A DNA stretch of 64,000 bases from Candidatus Geothermocultor quzhuomuensis (GTDB lineage: Bacteria > Actinomycetota > Aquicultoria > Geothermocultorales > Geothermocultoraceae), in the NCBI GenBank assembly GCA_015711795.1, contig JACVJC010000008.1, positions 1-64,000 on the forward strand, written 5' to 3'. Position numbers and translations under genes: made by a program. Positions 22,354 to 32,600 of the stretch are shown piece by piece; positions within the stretch are counted from its first letter, which is position 1, and every line of letters begins with the position of its first letter. A model generated the notes under the pieces. It saw only the letters and a list, made by a program, of their open reading frames with translations, had not been told where the DNA came from and ran no database searches.

Positions 22354-22768
22354 CGAAGACAAGATTCGAAAGCTTACTTCAGAGTTAAGAAAGGCTTTAG
22401 CTAATTTGTATGACCTCCAGAAATTAAATCGAGAAAGGTTTCAAGCTGATGAACACAAGAAAGGAAGCGCCAAGTATAATTTCATTATTGCTGTTGAGGC
22501 GGCAGTTGACCTTTGTAACCACTTAATCTCAGCTTTGGGGTTACGCTCTCCTGAGAGTTACGCTGAAACCTTTAAGGTTTTGGAAGAGGCAAACGCTTTC
22601 GATAAAAAATTTGGATCGAGACTCATTGAGATGGCAAAGTTTAGGAATAGATTGGTTCATTTCTATTTTGCCATCGATGACAATTTGCTTTACCAGATAT
22701 TACAGGAAGGACCTAAGGACTTAGAAAGATTTTTGCATAATTTCAGCCAGTTCCTCAAAAAGATATAA
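22340..22768 (+). CDS. HEPN toxin (HepT-like)
   Basis: TTG start after RBS aagg-agg, overlapping MNT stop; catalytic RX4HXY motif RNRLVHFY. Confidence 0.85.
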   Translation: MAKIDEDKIRKLTSELRKALANLYDLQKLNRERFQADEHKKGSAKYNFIIAVEAAVDLCNHLISALGLRSPESYAETFKVLEEANAFDKKFGSRLIEMAKFRNRLVHFYFAIDDNLLYQILQEGPKDLERFLHNFSQFLKKI

Positions 22769-22885
22769 GCTTCACCATTAGCACCTGACCGCACAACAAT
22801 GGTTCCTCGCCATTTGCAATGTTTTTGTCACCCCTCAGTTGTAAAATAAAAGAGCTATTTTGAGATGGAGGGGTATTTAAAGATT

Positions 22886-24242
22886 ATGGAACAAGCTATT
22901 GGATATTTGTCTAAAATCAATATAGATGAGGAAACACCACAAGTGGTTATTAACAAATTCAAAGAACTAAACTTCGACGATTCTTAGACTTTTGAAGGCT
23001 ATACCCAAAAGGACACAAATTATATTACTCATAGTTATCATCGTTATCCTGCTAAGTTTATTCCTCAACTTGCATCGCGTCTTATAAAAGAAATGTCTTT
23101 TCCAGGCGACTTAATTGTTGACCCTTTTATGGGTTCAGGTACTGCTTTGGTTGAAGCTAAGGTTTTAGGGCGCCCATCTGTCGGCGTAGACATTAATCCT
23201 TTAGCGCACTTAATTTCAAAAGCGAAAGTAACACCTATAGAGCCTGGGTTATTGAGAACCAGCACAAAAGTTCACTCGTGAGAATAGATGTTCGTAGGAT
23301 TGATAGAAACTTGCTTTTTTAATTTGAGAGCGAGAATGAAGCCATTTCGTTCAATTCCCCAGAGCATGATAGGATAGATTACTGGTTCAAGCCTGAAACA
23401 AAAAAGCATTGGGCGTGATTTATGCAGCTATTAGGGAGATATTGAATGATGATATACAAAAATTCTTTCTCTGCGGCTTTTCTCATATTTTGAAGAATTG
23501 TTCTATTTGGCTTATGAAAAGCAGCAAGCCCCCTCGAGATTTTAACAAACTGGCTCCTGACCCTTACGAGGCATTTAACAAACACATTCGTCAGATGATT
23601 AAAAAGAATCGTGACTTTTGGAGTCTTTTGCAAAAAAAGGCACATCCACTTGTCCAGTAAATCCATTTCAGAGTGGTGCAAGAAAAGTGCCGGTAGAAGA
23701 TGATTCTTCACTTTGGTAGTTACTTCACCGCCCTATGTTGCTTCATATGAGTATGCCGATTTACACTAACTAACAGCAATCTGGTTTGAATACACAAATG
23801 ATTTGGCTGAGTTCAGAAAAATGTTTATTGGAAGTGCACATAATGACAAAGAGAGGATAATCATAGACAGCGAGATAGGGGAGAAAACTGTTGAAGAGCT
23901 GAAGAAAAATAATACTGGCAAAGACAAAGAAGTCGCCATCTACTTTTCTGAAATGAGAGAGTCTTTTTTAGAGATGCGACGCTATCTAAAAAAGGCGGAA
24001 AAGCGTGTATAGTAATTGGCGACACAGCGTTTAGAAAAATGCCAGTGCCAAATACTGAAGTCTTTGTGGAGCAGATGTTGAACATTGGATTTAAAATTTA
24101 TAAGATTATAAAAAGAAAAATACCATCGAAAAATTTGTCTCAGACAAAAGATCCCTTCACTGGGAAATTTACCTCTTCTGCAAACGGCGAGAAGGTGTTA
24201 GCTTATCCTTATGAGTATATAATCATTATGGAAAAGAGATAA
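22886..24242 (+). pseudogene. DNA methyltransferase (N4/N6, SPPY type), multiply disrupted
   Basis: Motif I DLIVDPFMGSGTALVEAKVLGRPSVGVDINP; motif IV TSPPYVASYEYADLH; several in-frame stops and frame changes. Confidence 0.85.
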
Positions 24243-24244
24243 CT

Positions 24245-24943
24245 ATGGAATTTACTGATTTGGTAAGGTTATACGAGAAAAAGAGGCAAGCATTCGGAGT
24301 CGATGTATACAAGCATATTTCTGAGTTGTTACAGGAAGCAAAAGAGCTTCACAAAAGAGATTGGCTAAAATCCCCAACCCCGAACAAAGACCATGAATAA
24401 TCTTGGCGTGCTTTTAAGGGTAAGAATCTTGAAAAGCTTATAGTTCATATAATCAAAGAGGAAATTGAAGACTTAGGATTAAAGATAATTGAGGGAAATA
24501 CTTTAGAGCGTATTAACAGCGAAAATTTACCAAAAGAGCTTAGCGTAGTAAAGCGAAACCTCTTAGTTGATTATGGAGAGTTTGGGTCTCATCTTCCTGA
24601 GGTGGATATTATTATTTATAACCCAGAGACCTGTAAAGTTATAGCAACTATCTCAAGCAAAGTTACTCTCCGAGAGAGAATTACTCAGACAGGATATTGG
24701 AAGATAAAGCTTTCAAGGGATGAAGTGACTAAGCATATCAAGGTATTCTTCATTACGCCAGACGAAGATGGAACATTGATTATCAAACGACCTGCAAAGA
24801 AAGGAAGGGCAATTGTTGAGGTTGATACTGATGGAAGTTACGTAATGAGCGAAATCCAAGTTGAAGAAAGCGAGAAAGTTAAAATGTTTGACAAGTTTAT
24901 AGATGATTTAAAGGGGTTGTTGAATAGTGCTAGCGAAAAATAA
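24245..24943 (+). pseudogene. Type II restriction endonuclease, BsaWI-like, single in-frame TAA at 24398-24400
   Basis: One continuous frame with one stop; VDIIIYNPETCKVIATISSKVTLRERITQTGYWKIKL; between two methyltransferase remnants. Confidence 0.7.
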
Positions 24944-25626
24944 ACCGAAAGAACCTTTTTTGGAATCTACTACCCTTTGGGACTCTCCCACTCAAAACCA
25001 AGGAGACAAGCCCATGGAGACAACAGATTTAACGGTGTAACGCCTGCATTTATTATTTGCAACCTCTTGCAGCGTTACACAAAACCAGGTGACTTGGTAG
25101 TTGACCCAATGGCAGGAAGCGGAACAACTATTGATGTTACTAGAGAGCTTGGGCGGAAAGTTATAGGCTATGACATTGCTCCTTATAGAGAAGATATAAT
25201 TCAGAATGATGCTCGGCAAATACCGCTCGAAGATAATTCGGTTGACTTCATCTTTATAGATTCGCCTTACTCAGATAACGTTAAGTATTCAAACCATCCA
25301 GATTGTATTGGAAAAATCTCCTGCGAAGGGGAAAAATTTTTTGATGAATTGGAAAAGGTTGCAAAAGAGATACATCGCATTTTAAAGCCTGAAAAAGTTA
25401 TGGCTTGGCTCATTGGAGACCATTGGAGGAAAAAAAATCAGGGTTTGTTCCTGTGGGCATTAGGATGTACGAGAGAATATCTAAATATTTTGAAACGGTT
25501 GACATTGTCTGCGTTGTTAGAAGAAATCAAACTTCAAATACAGGAATTTGGCATAGAAGGGCGAGAGAATTAAATTTTTATTTGAGAGAGTTCAAATATC
25601 TTTTCATTATGAAAAAGCCTTGTTAG
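24930..25626 (+). pseudogene. DNA methyltransferase (DSPY type), frameshifted
   Basis: GDLVVDPMAGSGTTIDVTRELGRKVIGYDI, FIFIDSPYSDNVKYS; frame changes near 24990-25020 and near 25425 (continues as KKSGFVPVGIRMYERISKYF...YLFIMKKP). Confidence 0.8.
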
Positions 25627-25633
25627 AATGGGT

Positions 25634-25900
25634 GCAATGGAGCCATATTTTGTAGAAATTAAAGACTTCGAAACTCGGGCAAGCATCTTAGTTGATATGG
25701 AGGGGCCATATCATCCCAAATACACAAGGATTGGAGAACATATCTATGGGATAACGCTCATCATAGATGATGTCCCATATCATTTTGAGAAATACATCCC
25801 TATCAAAGAAGAGCTTGAAAGATTCAGAGAAGAAAACGAAGGCGAACCTCAATATCCAAAAGGCGGCTACTTCTATCGCCTCGTGCCATTTACCAAATAA
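25634..25900 (+). CDS. Small hypothetical protein
   Basis: Intact 88-aa ORF MEPYFVEIKDFETRASILVDMEGPYHPKYTRIGEHIYG. Confidence 0.45.
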   Translation, partial: AMEPYFVEIKDFETRASILVDMEGPYHPKYTRIGEHIYGITLIIDDVPYHFEKYIPIKEELERFREENEGEPQYPKGGYFYRLVPFTK

Positions 25901-25974
25901 ATTTGCCTGCTATGCCCTTCATGGGATAAATGGACACACCACTCGTCCCAACCGCAAAGACAAATAGCAAAGAT

Positions 25975-26345
25975 GCCCCGCACATTTCTCGATTAAAGAA
26001 GCTCGGCTTTGACGGGCCCTTTTCAGTAGCCAAACATCAGTTTATGGTCTACAAACAACACTGCTTAGCAATTCCATCTAATGCCAAGTACCCCATTCTT
26101 TAACTTCAAATGATGATTCGTGAGGTAGAAGAAATAATCGGTCGCGAAATCTCTGTCAGTGAATGGAACCGCCTTGTTGCCTCGATGAAAGTCATAGCTA
26201 TAAGCCAACGGGGGACAAAGAGAGATTTTGTTGACCTCTTTTTTACCCTTCAAGATGTGCCATTTCACAAGGTAGCGGAGCATATGGTAAAACGTTTTGG
26301 CGCCGAACACAATTTAGAGAAGAGTCCTTTTGTAATGCATGTATA
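25975..26345 (+). pseudogene. HicA-like toxin remnant joined to AbiEii-type nucleotidyltransferase remnant
   Basis: HISRLKKLGFDGPFSVAKHQFMVYKQHCLAIPSN...IREVEEIIGREISVSEWNRL followed by ASMKVIAISQRGTKRDFVDLFFTLQ. Confidence 0.6.
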
Positions 26346-26362
26346 TTTCTTTAAGTGGGGCG

Positions 26363-27030
26363 ATTGTGAATATTTTAACGGTGATATCTTCTTGGAGCGG
26401 CGGAAAGGACAGTTGCTTAGCTTGTTATAAGGCAATTCATCATGGTTATCAGGTCAAGTATCTTTTGAATTTTATCTCGAAGGAGTTTAAGCGTTGTTGT
26501 TTTCACGGCATAGAAGCAAAACTTCTAAAGCTCCAAAGTGAGCTAATAAATATCCCGTTAGTGCAAAAAGAAGTCACTGCCGATGTGAAGAAATATGAGA
26601 AGGAATTTAAGGAAGCAGTGCGGAAACTCAAGGCTTTTAATATAAAGGGAATGGTCTTGATGTTTACTTGAATGAACACAAAGAATGGGTTGACCGCGTT
26701 TACCGTGATTTAAACATTTCTTCAATTGAACCGCTATGGAATAGTTCTCCCTTAGCGATTTTAGAGAAGTTTATTAAGTTAGGGATTAAAGCAAGTGTTG
26801 TTAGTTGTCAGGCAGATAAATTTGACAAAGACTTTGTGGGAAAATATGTGGGCAAAGAGCTATTAGCTGAGCTTAAGCCCCGAAATATCTGTCCCTGCAG
26901 TGAGAATGGCGAATTCCATACACTGGTAATTGATGGCCCCCTCTTTAATAAAAGAGGGATTCAAATACTTGAAAGCGAGCCTTTACTTAAAGTTTACTTA
27001 AAGAAGGCTTCTGGAAATACTGGTTTTTAG
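26363..27030 (+). pseudogene. Diphthine-ammonia ligase/ATP-pyrophosphatase (Dph6-like), frameshifted
   Basis: SSWSGGKDSCLACYKAIHHGYQVKYLLNF; frame break near 26660, continues VYLNEHKEWVDRVYRDLNISSIEPLW...CPCSENGEFHTLVIDGPLF. Confidence 0.8.
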
Positions 27031-27072
27031 ATATTAAAAATATAAGTAAAATATTAGCGCTTAAGTATTCTC

Positions 27073-27112
27073 AAATTCTTAAGAACATTGGAATACTTAT
27101 AGGCAGTTCAGA
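27073..27112 (+). repeat. 40-bp copy of HTH-gene 3' tail (matches 28654-28693)
   Basis: aaattcttaagaacattggaatacttataggcagttcaga, identical to copy at 28654. Confidence 0.9.
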
Positions 27113-27142
27113 TCCAAGATTTAAAAAATTTTAAAAAAATAC

Positions 27143-27172
27143 TTGACAGATAAAAATTAGTTTAGGTATTCT
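27143..27172 (+). promoter_or_regulatory. Sigma70-like promoter within duplicated segment (TTGACA-N18-TATTCT)
   Basis: Matches arrangement at 28724-28753. Confidence 0.5.
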
Positions 27173-27453
27173 TTTTTTGCTTACTACGGCTTAAATAGCT
27201 TAAGGAGGGGCAATCCTTGACGAAGAAAGAACTTAATTTAGCCAATTCTCCTTTTTATTCTTTATTTTTATTGCCCAATTTCCCCAGGCAATCTCTTACT
27301 ATGCTTCTCATAATACATTTTTATTGAGGGTGCTTGGGAAAAATGGGCACAAAACGATAACAAGATTGCCGGAGGGGCTATGGAGGAGTGTTAATAAAAG
27401 GCTGCCGGAGGGGCTTGGAGGAGCGCCAAAACAAATTCTTTATAGTAGCTATA

Positions 27454-27880
27454 TTACCTATTTAATTGTGCTAGGTTTAACTGGATAAAGTCTTTGATGG
27501 CTAAAACCACACCTTTTTTAGCTTCGGTTAGCTCTTGACTACCCAAATGCAAGTTGATATAGCTCTTCGTTGCTTGCCTTAACCCACTTATTGTTTAAAA
27601 ATATAAAGGTTAGTAGTGTCGTGAGGGCTATTCTTTTATCGTCCTTCAGAAAAGGATGGTTCTTTATCATTTGATAAAAAAATAATTGCTGCTTTGTCAA
27701 TTAGGTTTAGATAAAGATCTTTTTTCATAGATTTGAAAGGCATTTGCTAAGCAGCTTTTCAAAGCACAGGGGAAACGGTTTGAAAAATCAGGAATTGGCT
27801 CATTCCATTCTATATGTTTTTTAGCTAGCTGGAAGGCAAGATGTTCTACTTCTTTAATGGTGGTGGACTTCACTACTCTT
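27454..27880 (-). pseudogene. Doc/Fic (death-on-curing) toxin remnant
   Basis: Reverse-strand fragments VEHLAFQLAKKHIEWNEPIPDFSNRFPCALKSCLANAFQ and AKKGVVLAIKDFIQLNL interrupted by stops. Confidence 0.65.
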
Positions 27881-28129
27881 TTCCAAGTTTCTTTAATGCT
27901 TCGCCATATTTCTTATCAACTTTTCAACTGCTTTTTCTACTTTAGTTTTTTGTTTCGAGGTAAGCTCTTGATAAATTAAACCGAGGGTTTTCTTGTTGAC
28001 GATATAAATACACCCAATTTTTTGGCTTCTACCTCTCCTTTTTTAATTTTCTTGAAGACAGCTACACGGCTAATTCCTATTGTTTGAGCTGCTTCACTTG
28101 CACTAATATTAATAATCTTTTTCAATCAT
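27878..28129 (-). pseudogene. HTH antitoxin remnant partnering the Doc remnant
   Basis: Reverse-strand ISASEAAQTIGISRVAVFKKIKKGEVEAKK then frameshifted NKKTLGLIYQELTSKQKTKVEKAVEKLI. Confidence 0.6.
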
Positions 28130-28143
28130 TGTTAACCACTCTC

Positions 28144-28171
28144 AAGAAAGTTAATGTATGTTAACTTTCTT
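28144..28171. repeat. Inverted repeat AAGAAAGTTAA-N6-TTAACTTTCTT
   Basis: Perfect 11-bp arms upstream of the antitoxin remnant. Confidence 0.8.
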
Positions 28172-28398
28172 ATCAATCGTTAACAACACAGCTCTTCGTT
28201 AGTACCTTGTCGTTGTCTTGTAAGGCAGTAAATCGAGCAACAAACTCAAGGCTCTTACCTCGCATGTTCTTAAATTCTTAAGAACATTAGAATAGTTGCT
28301 TTGTTGGTTTTCAGAAAGTTCTTGTAAAAAATTTAAATTTGACGTATATTTTAGAAAAATTTTAAGAAACATTCTTGATGTTTTTAAGGAGGAGCGCT

Positions 28399-28683
28399 AT
28401 GGAAAAATCCACGAACTATCGCCGACTTGAACGAATAGTGAAGGGGTTTTCGAATCACCGTCGAATCGAGATTTTGGAGTTACTTCAGGAGGAACCCGAA
28501 CTTTCAGTATTTGAAATTTCGGAAAAGCTCGGCATAAATTTTAAAACGGCATCCGAACACATAAGAAGATTAGCAATAGCTGGCTTAGTCTTAAAGCGTT
28601 CATCTGGCAATGCAGTCCGCCACAAAGTCACTATCAGAGGCCAATCTATTCTTAAATTCTTAAGAACATTGGAATACTTATAG
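28399..28683 (+). CDS. Winged-helix (ArsR-like) transcriptional regulator
   Basis: FSNHRRIEILELLQEEPELSVFEISEKLGINFKTASEHIRRLAIAGLV. Confidence 0.85.
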   Translation: MEKSTNYRRLERIVKGFSNHRRIEILELLQEEPELSVFEISEKLGINFKTASEHIRRLAIAGLVLKRSSGNAVRHKVTIRGQSILKFLRTLEYL

Positions 28684-28693
28684 GCAGTTCAGA
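28654..28693 (+). repeat. 3' tail of the intact HTH gene, source-like copy of the 27073 repeat
   Basis: Exact 40-bp match to 27073-27112; shorter copies at 28272, 40323, 41338. Confidence 0.9.
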
Positions 28694-28723
28694 GCCAAGT
28701 TCTAAGAAATTTTTTAAAAATGC

Positions 28724-28753
28724 TTGACAAGAGGAAATTAGCTTAGTTATTCT
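28724..28753 (+). promoter_or_regulatory. Sigma70-like promoter (TTGACA-N18-TATTCT)
   Basis: Upstream of the 28.8-kb ORF. Confidence 0.5.
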
Positions 28754-28823
28754 TTTTAACAGGCGAAAGCCCGTTGCTACAGGTTTGATAGTTAATTTAG
28801 GGAAGTTGAAGGAGGGGCAATTT

Positions 28824-29570
28824 TTGGTGAGAAGAGGGCGTAGCTTTTCTTTTTTAACCCTTATTTTAGTTTTTGTTTTAATTTTTAATTTATCTTTTTT
28901 TCTTATTGCTCTCTCCTACTGGCTTTACTGGATGGCTTACTGGTATCTACCGATTAAAGTGATTAAATTACCGGAGATAAAAGGGAAAGTTGTTGACAAA
29001 GAAACTGGCAAGGGAATAAAAGACGCCATTATTGTGACTTACACCGCTAAAATAATCGGGTCTGATCCCAAGAAATTTTTTTGGGAGCTTGGACATCCAA
29101 GACAAGATTATCGCAGGGCAAAGTCAGACAAAAATGGAAACTTCATCCTTCCTGCTAAATGGGCATTTACTCCATATGGGTTATTTAATGAAGAGGAATT
29201 CTTTATAGAATTTGCTGTGGGTTACAAACATGATCGCTTTGATAAGAAGGATAACAAAATTACGATAAAACTAATTCCTGTCTTTAAAAACCCAGACGAG
29301 TATTATAAGTATATTTCAGAACTCGAAATTGATTTCGATGGTTCTTGGGAATTATCTAAGGAAGAGGCTCTATGTCTTATAAATGAGTATAAAAATTTTG
29401 TAAGGCTTTACCCAATGCATAAGGAGGCACCTCATGTTTTAAGCATGGCTGGGGGAATAGCAGAGCATTATCTTAAAGATAAGGATTTAGCAGAAGCATT
29501 TGAGAAAGAAATATTTTCTCGATATCCCAATAGCTTTGATGCAAAGAGGCTTCGTGAATTAAAAGAATAA
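28824..29570 (+). CDS. Membrane protein with carboxypeptidase-regulatory-like domain and helical repeat tail
   Basis: N-terminal TM; IKGKVVDKETGKGIKDAIIVTYTA; RBS gaaggagg before TTG/GTG start. Confidence 0.65.
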   Translation: MVRRGRSFSFLTLILVFVLIFNLSFFLIALSYWLYWMAYWYLPIKVIKLPEIKGKVVDKETGKGIKDAIIVTYTAKIIGSDPKKFFWELGHPRQDYRRAKSDKNGNFILPAKWAFTPYGLFNEEEFFIEFAVGYKHDRFDKKDNKITIKLIPVFKNPDEYYKYISELEIDFDGSWELSKEEALCLINEYKNFVRLYPMHKEAPHVLSMAGGIAEHYLKDKDLAEAFEKEIFSRYPNSFDAKRLRELKE

Positions 29571-29616
29571 GCCTTTTATCTCCACTTTGTGTTTTATTTT
29601 ATTTGCTGGAGGGGCT

Positions 29617-32600
29617 ATGGAGGAGCAAAAAAATAAATTTTTAAGATTTTTACTACCGCTTATTTCTGCTTTTTTAGTTATTTTCTTATTTTTTTCCTCA
29701 ATTTGCCTAGGGTTTGATGGGAAAGATACGCATCCAGAGATTACCAAGGAAGCGATAAAGCTCGAGATCGAGAAGCAAGGAAGTTCAGGTAATGCAGAAT
29801 TTGTAAATGAAGTGGGTTCCAAAGAGGACCAATTGAACATGGGTGCTTTTATCAAGCTTGGCTCAGAGAATGAAGACCAGAACTGGCATCCTTATGATGC
29901 TGACCAAGTAGATTTATACCCTTGGGCAGCTCACTTTTACGACCCTTCAAAGAAAGACGACCCTGCGCTATGGATTGTTCCCTTGATTGGTAAGTTATTT
30001 GGAGCTAAAAATGCTCTTGAACGAGCTAAGGAACTTTTTAGAAAGGCAGTTAAACAATATAAATCTGAGACATTTAAAAATCATTCATACTTCACCCTTG
30101 GACGAGTAATTCACCTTGTTCAAGATATGTTCGTTCCAGGCCATACCAATGATGACTGCCATTCCTTTCTGGACAGAAAGGAAGCAGTTGAGCTATATAC
30201 TACTCCTCCCCCTGAAGACAGAAACGACCCTGAAGCAAGGAATGACCTTAATAAAAATAACCTTGCTCGAATTTTCCTTAAACATTTTATCCCTGAAACA
30301 GTTAGCACTTTTTATGGGAATAGCTGGGAAGACCAGTTTAATAGTTTCTTTTTAAGTGCTGCCTGGCGGGGCCACCGCTCGCTTTCTCTTACTGAGGAAG
30401 AGCTTAAAGCTAAATTCAATTGGAAGGAGGAAAATCGCCTCGTTTTTAAATGGGCAATAGAGGAGAAGCAAGGGGACAAATATTATGTTTTTTCTAGGGG
30501 TGATGGGAATAAATTTTATGTTTCTGCCCCAAGATCTTGGAATGCTGACGATTTAGGATATGATTCAACTCTCAAGAAACTGGAAACATTAGCTGATCTT
30601 GAGCCTAATACTCTTTATCACTTGACTATCATCAATGCTCCCCTTGAAAAAACTTTTAAATCAGACTGGTACATCACTGAGATGGGCTTTCCAGTCAAGG
30701 AGGGAAACTTGTGGGATATTTTTAATATTAAGACCCAACATTGGTGGAAAAAGAATAATGGCACCTTTTACCTTGAAGATTTAGAGAAAGTCTCTCCTTT
30801 CACCGATTTTAAAAATGCATCTGGAGAGGAAAAAGATAAGACTTTTTTAGGTCAACTTGCGATTAAGGCAATTAATGGGGCAACCTCTTTTACTGCGGCC
30901 CTTATTGATTTCTTTTGGAAGGTTACTCATACAATAAATATTCCTCCGGATCCTCCACCCCCAGCTGGTGACCATTCACCAGATGATAGCTTCTCCGTTG
31001 CTAGCCCCTTTTTCAGTGGCAATGAAACACCTGTTGATAATCTGGTGCGACTGGGATTAAAGAAAGGGAAGGAACTTTTTCTTTATTACAAGAAGGCTTG
31101 GGAATCCTTTGCTTTATTAAACAACTTACCTCCTGATGCTTCTTTTAAGGAGTGGGAAGAAGCTAGTCAAACAGCTAGAGCATTTAGCGAAACTAAAAAA
31201 GTTATTGGGGATAATGCTCTCCTCTTGGAAGCGGAAATTCAAGCCACTCCCGATGTTGCCATCTTAAGAGAGGGCTATTACAAATCGACTAAGAATCTCT
31301 TGGAAGAGCTTAAAGAACCTTTTCTTCTAGTCGATATCGATAATCTTCTTGAAATTTCTCAAAAAATATTAATCATTCCAACTGGAGCCCTTTTTGGTCT
31401 TGAGGATTCCTGCCTTTTCCGTCTTAAGCTTGAAAAATTTGTTGAAAGAGGTGGAACCATAATTTGCTTTTCTCAAAGCCAGGGCACTGAATATCAGGTT
31501 TTACCGAGGGGAAATGAGATTGTTGCTAAAGGTTATCGAGAAGCTCAGAGCTGTCAGTCAAGGAACGCTGAAATTGACACCTACGCTCCCTTTCTTTCAC
31601 CAATGAAAGGAAACTTAGCCTCTACGGCTCAAGACGGCTACTTTAGCTTAATTCCTTTAGGCTCAACTATTTACCTTCGAACTTCTACTAGAGGAGGTTA
31701 TCCCATTCTTTTTTCCTATCCTTTAGGTAAAGGAAGGGTCTATGTAACTTCACTTTATTCAGACTGGGGACTAGGCCAAAGTCAGCTTTCAGCTCAAGAA
31801 AAAGCAATAATTAGCGCCCTTATTTGCTATGGAAAAGGTGAAGAAATAGCTGATTTTTCTCCTAAAGAGATTATCAATCTAAGCGTAGAAGTTAAGAATA
31901 TCTCTTTGTATGATTCTTCACAAGTTCTCTTTTTCCTTTATGGGCCTGGTGGTAGCCTTTTGAAAAGGTTACCATTTTCACTCAAACTCAAGCCAAAAGA
32001 AGCTAAAAGTTTTAATTTTATTTTCCCTGCTTTAAGCGAACTTGGCTTATATCGTCTCAATTTCAGTCTTTTAAATGAAAATGGAGATACCATTCAACCT
32101 GAAACGGAAGGGACAGCTTTTACTGTAAGCATCTTTAAAACATTGGGCGAGGGCTATTTAAAAAAGGGTGAAGAAATTTCTTATTCAATTTCCCTAGCCG
32201 ATGAAATGGTTTCAGCTAATTCGAAAGTTTATTTTTCCGTCAGCCTCTTTAATCAGGGAAGCAAGGAAAGGGAGATTGTTGTTAAATTTAGAGGTGAGGA
32301 AGAGAAAATTTATCTCCCCGCTTCCTCTCAAGGAAGTACCCAATTTTCCTTCACGGCACCAGGCTACACTTGCGCACATTTATTGAGAGTTGAATTTTTC
32401 GATGTCAAAGGAAGCAAACTTGGAAGTCTTTCCCGATTTTGCTATGTCGTTGTTCCTTCTCTTTTGCTCACGATTACCCCGGAAAAGAACCTTTATCATC
32501 CAGGTGAAGAAGTGAAAACTTCTTTAAGGGCTCGTGACGAACGAAAGGTAAATTCATCAATTAAATTAAAAATTTTTGTTAAAAATCCCCTTAATGAAGT

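Noticed and set aside
22886-24242. Stop-codon recoding or alternative genetic code to explain stops in the methyltransferase
   Set aside because: Stops are of mixed type and accompanied by frame changes, while surrounding core genes use standard stops; decay is simpler
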